Shown here: positions 8,892 to 16,897 of the stretch, piece after piece
How positions within the stretch are numbered: position 1 is the first letter of the stretch
Layout: each line of letters opens with the position of its first letter
Origin: Holtiella sp036655075
GTDB lineage: Bacteria > Bacillota > Clostridia > Lachnospirales > Cellulosilyticaceae
DNA: 64,000 nucleotides
Assembly: GCF_036655075.1 (NCBI RefSeq)
Contig: NZ_JAVVQU010000003.1
Span: 52,227 to 116,226, forward strand
Reading direction: 5' to 3'
Program-made: the position numbers and the translations under genes
The notes under the pieces: model-generated
What the model was told of the DNA's origin: nothing
Databases searched by the model: none
What the model saw: only the letters and a program-made list of their open reading frames with translations

Positions 8892-8908
8892 GATAAAGAG
8901 GACAGTAT

Positions 8909-10276
8909 ATGGAACTACCAGTTAAGTTTAAAGAAAAGATACAAGGACTTTTACAAGAGGAATACGAAGCTTATCTTGAAAGCTATGACTTTCCAGAATA
9001 CCATGGGATTCGTATCAATACATTAAAAATAAGCAAAGAAGAGTGGGAGCAGCTTGTACCTTTTGAAGGTCTAATGCCTGTGGATTGGTGTGCCGAGGGC
9101 TCCTATTATCCAGAAGGACTAAGACCGGCAAAGCACCCTTACTATCATGCGGGACTGTACTACTTACAAGAACCGAGTGCTATGGCGCCAGGTGCGTATA
9201 TACCTATTGAGGAAGGGGATAAAGTACTGGACTTGTGTGCAGCACCAGGTGGGAAATCCACTCAAGTAGGTGCAAAACTTGGACAGACGGGGTTACTTGT
9301 GAGCAATGATATTAGTGCAACACGTGCCATGGCATTGATGAAAAATATTGAGAATTTTGGTATTCGCAATAGCATCATCACGGCAGAGACCTCCGAACGC
9401 TTAGCTACCAAGTTTAAGGGGTATTTTGATAAAATCTTAATTGATGCACCTTGTTCTGGAGAGGGAATGTTTAGAAAAAATGAAAATGCCGTAAAAAGTT
9501 GGGAAACTCACGGCGTAGCACATTGTTGTAGCCTGCAAGAAGTGATTTTAGAAGATGCTTATACTATGCTGAAAACCAATGGAATGATGCTGTATTCTAC
9601 ATGTACTTTCTCACCAGAAGAAAATGAAGGGATGGTGGAAGCTTTTTTAGCTAAGCATCCTGATTGCAAAGTGCTTCCGCTACAAGGTGTAGGTGGTATT
9701 AGACAAGGGCGACCTGAATGGACTAATACCCAAGGGGCTACGTTAAGTGGTGCCCTTAGACTTTGGCCACATCATCTAAAAGGAGAAGGGCACTTTGTAT
9801 GTCTTATTCAAAAGACTGGTCATACGGTCGATACGACAAAACGCTTGGCGGTTAAAAAACGTATTAAAGATATTGCTATTTTGAAAGAGTTTATAGAGAC
9901 CTACACTTATTTAGATACGGATACCCCTATTATAGAATTAAAAAACAAAATTTACTTGCAATCAGAAGATGCACCAGACCTTGAGGGGTTACGTGTGATT
10001 CGAAGTGGAATGTACCTAGGGGAAGTAAAAAACAAGCGCTTTGATCCTTCACAAGTGTTGCCGATGGCCTATTCAAAAGAAATGTTCAAACAATATATTG
10101 ATTTAGACATTCGCGATGTGAATGTGGTGAAGTACTTAAAAGGTGAAACACTTCTTGTAGAAGCGCCCAAAGGTTTTAATGTCATTGGTGTAATGGGATA
10201 TCCTTTAGGCTGGGTAAAAAGTCAAAATGGGACATTAAAAAACCTTTACGCACCCAACTGGCGTATGATGAGTTAA
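8909..10276 (+). CDS. RsmF/RsmB-family 16S rRNA m5C methyltransferase
   Basis: A 455-residue SAM-dependent rRNA (cytosine-5) methyltransferase. The Rossmann domain holds motif I (CAAPGGKS, about 110-117), catalytic motif IV DAPCSGEGMFRK and motif VI YSTCTFSPEENE, with the two cysteines used in the covalent mechanism. The C-terminal ~150 residues match the RsmF C-terminal plus PUA-like RNA-binding part (RNA contact, ending in NLYAPNWR). RsmF-like is preferred over RsmB because there is no N-terminal NusB domain. It lies 17 bases after the phosphoesterase gene and 33 bases before a pseudouridine synthase, a pairing that suggests shared rRNA maturation. Confidence 0.88.
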   Translation: MELPVKFKEKIQGLLQEEYEAYLESYDFPEYHGIRINTLKISKEEWEQLVPFEGLMPVDWCAEGSYYPEGLRPAKHPYYHAGLYYLQEPSAMAPGAYIPIEEGDKVLDLCAAPGGKSTQVGAKLGQTGLLVSNDISATRAMALMKNIENFGIRNSIITAETSERLATKFKGYFDKILIDAPCSGEGMFRKNENAVKSWETHGVAHCCSLQEVILEDAYTMLKTNGMMLYSTCTFSPEENEGMVEAFLAKHPDCKVLPLQGVGGIRQGRPEWTNTQGATLSGALRLWPHHLKGEGHFVCLIQKTGHTVDTTKRLAVKKRIKDIAILKEFIETYTYLDTDTPIIELKNKIYLQSEDAPDLEGLRVIRSGMYLGEVKNKRFDPSQVLPMAYSKEMFKQYIDLDIRDVNVVKYLKGETLLVEAPKGFNVIGVMGYPLGWVKSQNGTLKNLYAPNWRMMS

Positions 10277-10309
10277 TAAAATATAAGTAGAAATGATGGT
10301 ATTTAAAAT

Positions 10310-11038
10310 ATGGCTGAAAAGAAAATGAGATTAGACAAATATTTAGTGCATACAGGCTATGGCTCTCGTTCAGAAGTGCAACAGCTTATTAAAAAGAAAA
10401 AAGTAAAAGTAAATGGTGAAGTGGAAAAGCGTCCTGAGTGTGCCATTAGTCCATCAGAAGCAGTGGTGACATTAGGGGAAGAGGTAGTAGATTATAAACC
10501 TTTCTACTACTATATTTTAAACAAGCCAGCAGGTTATATTACAGCCACGGAAGACCCAAGACAAGAAACAGTTATGGACTTATTAGATTCTGTCACAAGA
10601 GGGCGTAGTTTAGCCCCTGTTGGACGCCTAGATAAGGATACAGAAGGGTTGCTCCTTCTAACCAATGACGGCAAGTTTACACATAGTTTATTATCTCCTA
10701 AAAAGCACGTGGATAAATGTTACTATGCTGAAGTGAGTGGAACAGTTGTGCCCGCTGATTGTGAAGCCTTTATACAAGGTGTAGACATTGGAGAATCTAA
10801 AGTATGTATGCCAGCGCGCATGGAGATTATTGAAGCACTTGAAGAAACATCAAAGGTATACATCACGATTAAAGAAGGCAAGTTCCACCAAGTCAAGCGC
10901 ATGATGAAAGCTGTTGGTAAAGAAGTGACTTACTTAAAGCGTGTCACCATGGGAGATTTTAAGTTACCAGAAGACTTAGAACTTGGAGCCTATCGCCAAC
11001 TTACTCAAGAAGAATTAGACCAACTGATGATGAAATAA
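10310..11038 (+). CDS. RsuA/RluB/RluE-family rRNA pseudouridine synthase
   Basis: A 242-residue enzyme that isomerises uridine to pseudouridine in rRNA. An N-terminal S4 domain (about residues 5-50, RLDKYLVHTGYGSRSE) precedes the catalytic domain with GRLDKDTEGLLLLTND, where the Asp after GRLDK is the catalytic residue. The sequence KFHQVKRM is typical of the RsuA subfamily. The target, 16S U516-like or a 23S site, cannot be decided by eye. The ribosome site is weak. It is the last gene of the phosphoesterase-methyltransferase-synthase run. Confidence 0.9.
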   Translation: MAEKKMRLDKYLVHTGYGSRSEVQQLIKKKKVKVNGEVEKRPECAISPSEAVVTLGEEVVDYKPFYYYILNKPAGYITATEDPRQETVMDLLDSVTRGRSLAPVGRLDKDTEGLLLLTNDGKFTHSLLSPKKHVDKCYYAEVSGTVVPADCEAFIQGVDIGESKVCMPARMEIIEALEETSKVYITIKEGKFHQVKRMMKAVGKEVTYLKRVTMGDFKLPEDLELGAYRQLTQEELDQLMMK

Positions 11039-11121
11039 GAGAATCATTAGAATAGGTGATGACGTAGAATAAAATAAGCGCAATAATAAAATTTTGTATC
11101 AAGCGAATAAGGGGGATGAGG

Positions 11122-11802
11122 ATGAAACGTACATTTGATGCAGTCATTTTTGACTTAGATGGGACTTTAATAGACTCTATGTGGGTATGGAGTAAAATTG
11201 ATGAAGCTTATTTAGGCCGATATGGCCTTGAGGTAGAGGATTCTTTTGAAGCAGAATTAGAGGGTAAAAGTTTTACAGAGACGGCTGTGTATGTAAAGGA
11301 ACGCTTTCAAATCTCAGAAAGTGTAGAGGAGATTAAAGCAGAGTGGAACAAGATGGCTGCAGAGTTTTATCAGACACAGGTGCCGCTCAAAAAGCATGTT
11401 CGAGAATTTTTAGAATTTGTGGAAACACAAGGACTCAAAATGGGAATTGCTACAAGTAATTCTCAAGAGCTTGTAGCAATTGTACTAGAAGCCCATGATA
11501 TTCGTGAGAAGTTCCAAGTGATTTGCACATCTTGTGAAGTAGAAAGGGGCAAGCCTTATCCTTATGTCTATCAAAAAGTAGCACAGGATTTAGAAGTAGC
11601 GCCTGAACGCTGTCTAGCTTTTGAAGATGTGCCTAATGGGGTGCTTGCTGCAAAACGAGCAGGAATGACTATTTGTGCAATAAGAGATTGCCAAACAGTA
11701 GACATGGAAAAAGTACTGCGACAAGAAGCTGATTACTTTGTGGAAGATTATAAGCAAATCCTTGACTACTATAAAAATGATTACAAAAAATCCTATGCAT
11801 AA
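11122..11802 (+). CDS. HAD-superfamily phosphatase (beta-phosphoglucomutase-like)
   Basis: A 226-residue HAD hydrolase with the nucleophile motif FDLDGTLIDS near the N-terminus, an alpha-helical cap (about 15-90), motif II ATSNS, and motif III/IV FEDVPNGVLAAKRAGM. It likely dephosphorylates a small phospho-metabolite. Members range from phosphoglycolate phosphatase to beta-phosphoglucomutase, and the specificity is not visible. An ATG at 11116 lies directly against the GGGGG ribosome site. The in-frame ATG at 11122 has the proper 6-base spacing and is preferred. The stop codon is inside the downstream terminator. Confidence 0.85.
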   Translation: MKRTFDAVIFDLDGTLIDSMWVWSKIDEAYLGRYGLEVEDSFEAELEGKSFTETAVYVKERFQISESVEEIKAEWNKMAAEFYQTQVPLKKHVREFLEFVETQGLKMGIATSNSQELVAIVLEAHDIREKFQVICTSCEVERGKPYPYVYQKVAQDLEVAPERCLAFEDVPNGVLAAKRAGMTICAIRDCQTVDMEKVLRQEADYFVEDYKQILDYYKNDYKKSYA

Positions 11803-11821
11803 AATGCATAGGATTTTTTGT
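11783..11821 (+). terminator. Terminator of the HAD gene
   Basis: A perfect 18-bp stem (11783-11800 with 11804-11821), loop AAA, ending in a T6 run. The stop codon spans the stem-loop junction. Confidence 0.88.
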
Positions 11822-11905
11822 AAAACTATTAATTTTTGCGAATATTAAAGTATAATATTTATAAAAATACAAGTTAGCTAATAAATACTTACCAGAGGTG
11901 ATCAC

Positions 11906-12439
11906 ATGTTTGGATTAAAAGGAAAATCATTTTTGACGTTACATGACTATTCCAGTGAACAAATAGGGGTATTATTAGAGTTAGCGCTTTATAGTGGTGT
12001 GCCTGTTTATAATGGATTGACAAACCAATATCATCCTACCCCAATTTTGGCAGACTTACTGACTGTAAAAGAACATTTGGGAAGCTTAAAAGGTAAAAAG
12101 TTTATCTACATTGAAGATGGACGTAATAACATGGCAAATAGCTTGATGATTGGATGCTGTAAGATGGGGATGGAAATGGTTATTGCTGCACCCGAAAGTC
12201 TTTGGCCAGAAGAAGGTCTAGTGGAGACCTGTAGGGCATATGCTAAAGAAAGTGGAGGAAGTTTGACAGTAGTGCGGACTTAGGTTGTAAAAGGTGCAGA
12301 TGTCTTGTATACCGATGTATGGTGCTCCATGGGTGAAGAGGATAAAGCGGTTGAGCGTATTAAATTTTTACAGTCTTATCAAATCAATCTTGAACTTATT
12401 CAGAAGACAGAGAATGAAAATATGATGCTTAACTTTTAG
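11906..12439 (+). pseudogene. Decayed ornithine carbamoyltransferase (argF-like) remnant
   Basis: The first 24 or so codons match the N-terminus of ornithine carbamoyltransferase (LKGKSFLTLHDYSSEQI). The frame then jumps directly to the middle of the family (VPVYNGLTNQYHPTPILADLLT), losing about 90-100 residues including the carbamoyl-phosphate motif STRTR. It continues through the ornithine domain (EDGRNNMANSLMIG) to a TAG at 12281-12283. The same frame resumes immediately with VVKGADVLYTDVWCSMGEE and runs 51 codons to a second stop at 12437-12439, before the HCLP motif that should follow. An internal deletion, a nonsense codon and a C-terminal truncation together make it non-functional. A ribosome site (AGAGGTG) is still present. 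No intact copy is in the window. Confidence 0.88.
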
Positions 12440-12463
12440 TATTCTTAATATTTAATAAAATTA

Positions 12464-12492
12464 TTGAATATTAAATAAAAATTATTTATAAT
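12464..12492 (+). promoter_or_regulatory. Candidate serCA promoter
   Basis: TTGAAT (12464-12469), 17-base spacer, TATAAT (12487-12492). Good boxes, but the surroundings are almost pure A/T, which raises the chance of a fortuitous match. Confidence 0.5.
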
Positions 12493-12544
12493 TTAATATT
12501 ATACTGTACTGAAGTATAAAAGAATCTAAAGGGAGGATGTCAAG

Positions 12545-13636
12545 ATGAGAGTATATAACTTTTCGGCAGGACCAGCAGTGTTACCTGTAGAAGTATTAGA
12601 AAAGGCCCAACGTGAACTTGTATGTTTTGAAGATGTGGGAATGAGTGTAATGGAGATGAGCCATAGGTCCAAAGCGTATATGAAGATTATTGAAGAAGCT
12701 GAGGCAAAACTTAGAAGTCTTATGCACATACCAGATAACTATCATGTACTTTTCTTACAGGGTGGTGCATCACTTCAATTTGCCATGGCACCATTAAACT
12801 TGTTAGTAGGTTCAAAAAAAGCAGACTTTATTGACACGGGTGTTTGGTCATCCAAGGCGATTAAAGAAGCTAAGAAATTTGGGAGTGTAAATGTGATTGC
12901 ATCCTCTAAGGCTGATACGTATAGTCATATTCCTAGTTATTCAAAAGAAAGCTTTGACCCGGAGGCAGACTATTTTTATATTTGTCAGAACAACACAATC
13001 TACGGAACAAAGTTTACTACGTTACCAGACACGGGAAATGTTCCCCTTGTAGCGGACTTGTCTTCTTGCATTATGTCAGAGGAGATAGATGTATCTAAGT
13101 ATGGTATCATCTTTGCAGGGGCACAAAAAAACTTAGGACCAGCGGGTGTGACAGTTGTGATTATTCGTAACGACTTAGTGGGTAAGGCGAGTGAGCGGGT
13201 ACCAACTATGCTCAATTATCAAACGCATGTAGAGAATGGTTCGATGTTTAATACACCACCTACTTATGCCATTTATATGTTGAAACTTGTATTTGAATGG
13301 GTAGAAAGCCAAGGTGGGGTAGCTGCTCTAGAAAAGAAAAATAAGGAAAAGGCAGACTTGATTTATGATTTTCTTGATCAGTCTAAATGTTTTAAGGGGA
13401 CAGCGGCAAAAGAAGACCGTTCTTTGATGAATGTACCTTTTGTAACAGGAGATGAAGCACTGGATGCGACATTTGTTAAGGCGGCTACAGCTACTGGTCT
13501 TGTAAACTTAAAAGGACATAGGAGTGTTGGGGGGATGCGTGCAAGTATTTATAACGCGATGCCAATAGAAGGGGTAAGGGCTTTAGTGAACTTTATGAAA
13601 GATTTTGAAGCACAATATGGGGGGGTGGGTCAATGA
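12545..13636 (+). CDS. serC: Phosphoserine aminotransferase
   Basis: PLP-dependent fold-type I aminotransferase converting 3-phosphohydroxypyruvate and glutamate to phosphoserine and 2-oxoglutarate, the second step of serine synthesis. The 363-residue length is standard. The N-terminus NFSAGPAVLP and the GGASLQFAM block are family signatures. The PLP lysine is K195 in FAGAQKNLGPAGVT. A GGGAGG ribosome site precedes the ATG. It overlaps serA by ATGA, indicating translational coupling. Confidence 0.96.
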   Translation: MRVYNFSAGPAVLPVEVLEKAQRELVCFEDVGMSVMEMSHRSKAYMKIIEEAEAKLRSLMHIPDNYHVLFLQGGASLQFAMAPLNLLVGSKKADFIDTGVWSSKAIKEAKKFGSVNVIASSKADTYSHIPSYSKESFDPEADYFYICQNNTIYGTKFTTLPDTGNVPLVADLSSCIMSEEIDVSKYGIIFAGAQKNLGPAGVTVVIIRNDLVGKASERVPTMLNYQTHVENGSMFNTPPTYAIYMLKLVFEWVESQGGVAALEKKNKEKADLIYDFLDQSKCFKGTAAKEDRSLMNVPFVTGDEALDATFVKAATATGLVNLKGHRSVGGMRASIYNAMPIEGVRALVNFMKDFEAQYGGVGQ

Positions 13637-14790
13637 GAAACATTTACACACTCAATAAAATTTCATCTAGAGGATTAAAAATTTTTGATGAAAGTTATAG
13701 TATTCAAGAGACTTTAGAAGCAGCAGATGCTATCTTAGTAAGAAGTGCCAAAATGCATGATATGGCATTGCCAACAAGTGTGAAAGCCATTGCAAGAGCA
13801 GGGGCAGGAGTCAATAATATTCCAGTTGAAAAATGTGCGCAACAAGGTATTGTAGTATTCAATACACCAGGAGCTAATGCCAATGCAGTCAAAGAGCTTG
13901 TTATAGCAGGACTCCTTTTAAGCTCTAGAAAAGTGGTAGAAGGTATCAATTGGGCAAGTACCTTAACTAAGGACGTGGCAAAAGAAGTAGAAGCGGGTAA
14001 AAGTGCTTTTGTAGGACCAGAAATTTTAGGGAAGAAGCTCGGTGTCGTTGGACTAGGTGCTATCGGAGTCATGGTTGCCAATGCAGGGCAGGCTTTAGGC
14101 ATGGATGTTATAGGGTATGACCCTTATATTTCAGTGGATGGGGCTTGGGGAATTTCACGTCATATTCATCATGCCCTTTCATTAGAACAAATTTTGAATG
14201 AGGCAGATTATATTACAATCCATGTACCACTTACTTCTAATACACAAGGCATGTTTAATGCAGAAGCTTTTAGTAAGATGAAAAAGAGTATACGTCTTTT
14301 GAACTTTTCTAGGGACACTTTAGTAAACAATGAAGATTTACTCCATGCGATAGAAAAGGGTACTATTGATAAATATGTAACAGATTTTCCTGTAGATGGA
14401 TTGATTGGCAACCCTCATATTTTAACGATTCCGCATTTAGGGGCATCGACACCGGAAGCGGAAGAAAACTGTGCAGTGATGGCTGTTAAGCAAGTAAAGG
14501 ATTACTTAGAAACAGGCAGTATTGTAAATTCAGTAAACTTCCCGCGGTGTGAAATGGCATGGAATGCGGCCTTTAGGTTGACAATTATTCATAAGAATAT
14601 ACCAGCTATGATTGGGAAAATCACTAATATTATTGCTACTGAAGGTATCAATATTTCGGATATGCTCAATAAGAGTAAAGGTGAATGGGCATATACTATA
14701 ATCGATACAGATACAAAAGTAACAGATGAAAATGTTCAGAATATATCTGAAATTGACGATATCATTAAGGTGAGAGTCCTCTTTAAATAG
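13633..14790 (+). CDS. serA: D-3-phosphoglycerate dehydrogenase
   Basis: NAD-dependent first enzyme of serine biosynthesis, here of the short 385-residue form. The substrate and NAD domains carry RAGAGVNNI and the Rossmann GLGAIG. The active-site Arg is in NFSRDTLVN and the His in IPHLGAST. A C-terminal ACT domain (about 315-385, FRLTIIHKNIPAMIGKI) suggests feedback by serine or another amino acid. The position that usually holds the catalytic Glu (FPxE in related clostridial proteins) reads FPVD, a possible Glu-to-Asp change. The gene overlaps serC by 4 bases and is followed by a terminator. Confidence 0.94.
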   Translation: MRNIYTLNKISSRGLKIFDESYSIQETLEAADAILVRSAKMHDMALPTSVKAIARAGAGVNNIPVEKCAQQGIVVFNTPGANANAVKELVIAGLLLSSRKVVEGINWASTLTKDVAKEVEAGKSAFVGPEILGKKLGVVGLGAIGVMVANAGQALGMDVIGYDPYISVDGAWGISRHIHHALSLEQILNEADYITIHVPLTSNTQGMFNAEAFSKMKKSIRLLNFSRDTLVNNEDLLHAIEKGTIDKYVTDFPVDGLIGNPHILTIPHLGASTPEAEENCAVMAVKQVKDYLETGSIVNSVNFPRCEMAWNAAFRLTIIHKNIPAMIGKITNIIATEGINISDMLNKSKGEWAYTIIDTDTKVTDENVQNISEIDDIIKVRVLFK

Positions 14791-14797
14791 AAAGGAT

Positions 14798-14836
14798 AAA
14801 AGGGAGCTATTGCATTGACAAATAGCTCCTTTTTAT
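14798..14836 (+). terminator. Terminator of serCA
   Basis: A 14-bp stem with one G-T pair (14798-14811 with 14821-14834), an 8-to-9-base loop and a T-run inside the right arm. It overlaps the -35 box of a candidate promoter for the next gene. Confidence 0.8.
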
Positions 14837-14841
14837 ATAAT
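14815..14841 (+). promoter_or_regulatory. Candidate promoter overlapping the serA terminator
   Basis: A perfect TTGACA (14815-14820) lies in the terminator loop, and TATAAT (14836-14841) follows at a short 15-base spacing. TAATAA at 14838-14843 gives 17. It would drive the GHKL ATPase gene at 14867. Confidence 0.45.
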
Positions 14842-14866
14842 AAGAAAAAGAAGAGAGGGGATAAAA

Positions 14867-15412
14867 ATGAAAGAGCTATCATTACATTTATTAGATATTA
14901 TACAAAACAGCGTACGTGCACAAGCGCATCAAATAAAGGTAAGCGTTGATGAACAGCCTAATGCCAATAGGCTGACTCTAACTATAGAGGATGATGGAAT
15001 GGGAATACCAGAAGTTATTTTTGAGCAAGTGACCAATCCTTTTATAACAACACGAACACTTAGAAAAGTGGGGTTAGGGCTACCTTTTTTAAGTCAACTG
15101 TGTCAGGAATGTGCTGGAGAACTAAAAATTGTAAGTGAAGAAGGTAAGGGGACCTGTATTACTGCAACTATGGAATATAATCATATTGATCGACTGCCTA
15201 TTGGAGATATGGCAAGTACGATGCATGTTTTAATTATGGCACGACCAGATATTCATTATATTTATGTACATAAGTATCAAAATAATGTATTTCTCCTAGA
15301 TACAGAAGAAGTTAAGAAAATGCTGGAAGGTGTTCCTATTGAGCAGCCAGAGATCTTAGAGTGGATCAAAGGCTATATAGAAACGAATATAGAGACACTT
15401 TACAGAATGTAA
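14867..15412 (+). CDS. Orphan GHKL/HATPase_c ATP-binding protein
   Basis: A 181-residue soluble protein that is almost only a histidine-kinase-type ATPase domain. The N-box is DIIQNSVRA (residues 11-19), G1 is DDGMGIP, and G2 is GLGLPFL. No dimerisation His domain, membrane helix or sensor region is present, so it cannot be an ordinary sensor kinase. Similar stand-alone proteins are found beside hydrogenase or NADH-oxidoreductase genes in clostridia, and here it directly precedes the rnf operon. A role in controlling that operon, like an anti-sigma kinase or a partner-switch protein, is only an inference. Residues 120-181 form a smaller alpha/beta tail with no recognised motif. Confidence 0.78.
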   Translation: MKELSLHLLDIIQNSVRAQAHQIKVSVDEQPNANRLTLTIEDDGMGIPEVIFEQVTNPFITTRTLRKVGLGLPFLSQLCQECAGELKIVSEEGKGTCITATMEYNHIDRLPIGDMASTMHVLIMARPDIHYIYVHKYQNNVFLLDTEEVKKMLEGVPIEQPEILEWIKGYIETNIETLYRM

Positions 15413-15454
15413 ATAACAGAATTATTGATAAAAAATAAACTTATATAAAATAAG

Positions 15455-15483
15455 TTGAGAAAACAAACTATTAAGTTTATAAT
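15455..15483 (+). promoter_or_regulatory. Promoter of the rnf operon
   Basis: TTGAGA (15455-15460), 17-base spacer, TATAAT (15478-15483). A predicted start near 15490 gives a ~70-base leader before rnfC. A second TATAAT at about 15510 has no good -35. Confidence 0.65.
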
Positions 15484-15560
15484 TTTTATAGGATAGGCTA
15501 TAATTCGTCTTATTCATATACTTAGATCATGTTATAAGCAAGATAGAGAAAGGGAGGGAT

Positions 15561-16880
15561 ATGATGAAGCACTTAAGTTTTAAAAAAGGTATACATCCAA
15601 ATTATCACAAAGCGCTTACCCAGGACAAAGCTATTGAACGCTTGTTGCCAAAAGAAGAACTGGTCTATATGATGCAACAACATATTGGAAGTCCATGTAA
15701 GCCGCTTGTAAAAAAAGGAGATAGGGTATTAGTTGGACAAAAGATAGGTGAACCAACAGGATTTGTTGGTGCGCCCATTCATAGTAGTGTTTCAGGAACT
15801 GTAAAAGGAGTAGAGGAGCGTGTAAATCTTCAGGGGAATCATACTATGAGCGTTGTTGTTACCAACGATTTCACTTATGAGGAGGCACCAGAGTTGCAGG
15901 CTGGTGGTGTGGAAGATTATACAGATCTAAGCCGAGAAGAGATTGTAGATATTATAAAAGAAGCAGGGATTGTAGGAATGGGAGGGGCTACTTTTCCAAC
16001 ATTTATTAAACTTTCACCACCTAAGGAGAAAGTGATTAAGTACATTATCGTCAATGGTGCGGAGTGTGAACCTTATTTGACGTCTGACCATCGTGTCATG
16101 CTAGAAGAAGGTGGACGCATTGTAGAGGGGCTCAAAATACTTTTACATATGTTTCAAGATGCTACAGCTATTATAGGAATTGAAGATAATAAAATGGATG
16201 CTGTAGAAAATATGACGGCTCTTTGCAGAGAAGAAACACAAATAAAGGTTAAGGTACTTGAAACAAAATATCCACAAGGCTCAGAAAAACATCTCATTTA
16301 TGCAACAACAGGGCTCGAAGTGCCAAGTGGTAAGTTGCCTGCAGATGTAGGGTCTATTGTACTTAATGTAGACTCCATTGTAGCAATCTGGCGCGCAGTG
16401 ACAAAAGGTAGACCGATTATGAGACGTATCGTAACAGTTTCAGGAAAGGGTGTACAGAACCCTGCCAACTTTAAAGTGCGTTTAGGCATGAGCTTTAGAG
16501 AAATATTAGAAGCCGCAAAGTGGGATGAAACAGCGACTGTTAAAGTCATTTCAGGTGGTCCAATGATGGGAATAGCATTAAGTTCTATAGATGTTCCAGT
16601 AGGGAAGGGAACATCTGCTATTTTATGCTTAACCCAAGAAGAAATAGATGATGCTAAGCCTTCTAATTGTATCCGTTGTGGAAAGTGTGTGCAGGCTTGT
16701 CCAATGGGGCTTGTGCCAAGCGCACTCCACCAAGATGCACTTCATCATGAAGATGAAGCCTTTAAAGCAGGATTTGGTATGGATTGTATTGAGTGTGGAA
16801 GCTGTTCTTATATATGTCCAGCTAAAAGACAACTTGTGCAGTCTATTCGTACAGCAAAAAATAGAGCAAGACAAAAATAG
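15561..16880 (+). CDS. rnfC: Rnf complex subunit C (electron transport, NADH-binding side)
   Basis: Peripheral cytoplasmic subunit of the Rnf ferredoxin:NAD+ oxidoreductase, holding NAD and FMN-binding sequence and two 4Fe-4S clusters. It is 439 residues long. The N-terminal RnfC barrel-like part includes FKKGIHP. The NuoF-like domain has GMGGATFPT and NGAECEPYLTSDH. Cluster motifs are CIRCGKCVQACP (first Cys 370) and CIECGSCSYICP (first Cys 409). Two adjacent ATGs exist (15561 and 15564); the GGGAGGG ribosome site fits the second slightly better. It is the first gene of rnfCDGEAB, the order known from clostridia. Confidence 0.96.
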   Translation: MMKHLSFKKGIHPNYHKALTQDKAIERLLPKEELVYMMQQHIGSPCKPLVKKGDRVLVGQKIGEPTGFVGAPIHSSVSGTVKGVEERVNLQGNHTMSVVVTNDFTYEEAPELQAGGVEDYTDLSREEIVDIIKEAGIVGMGGATFPTFIKLSPPKEKVIKYIIVNGAECEPYLTSDHRVMLEEGGRIVEGLKILLHMFQDATAIIGIEDNKMDAVENMTALCREETQIKVKVLETKYPQGSEKHLIYATTGLEVPSGKLPADVGSIVLNVDSIVAIWRAVTKGRPIMRRIVTVSGKGVQNPANFKVRLGMSFREILEAAKWDETATVKVISGGPMMGIALSSIDVPVGKGTSAILCLTQEEIDDAKPSNCIRCGKCVQACPMGLVPSALHQDALHHEDEAFKAGFGMDCIECGSCSYICPAKRQLVQSIRTAKNRARQK

Positions 16881-16897
16881 CCAGGGGGAGAAAAGAC

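Noticed and set aside
12281..12283. Selenocysteine or read-through at the TAG in the OTC remnant
   Set aside because: UAG is not a selenocysteine codon, no pyrrolysine genes are seen, and the gene has a large deletion and lost C-terminus anyway.
13704..14102. 132-codon minus-strand frame inside serA
   Set aside because: Ala/Pro/Thr/Ser-rich shadow of the serA codons; no start signals.
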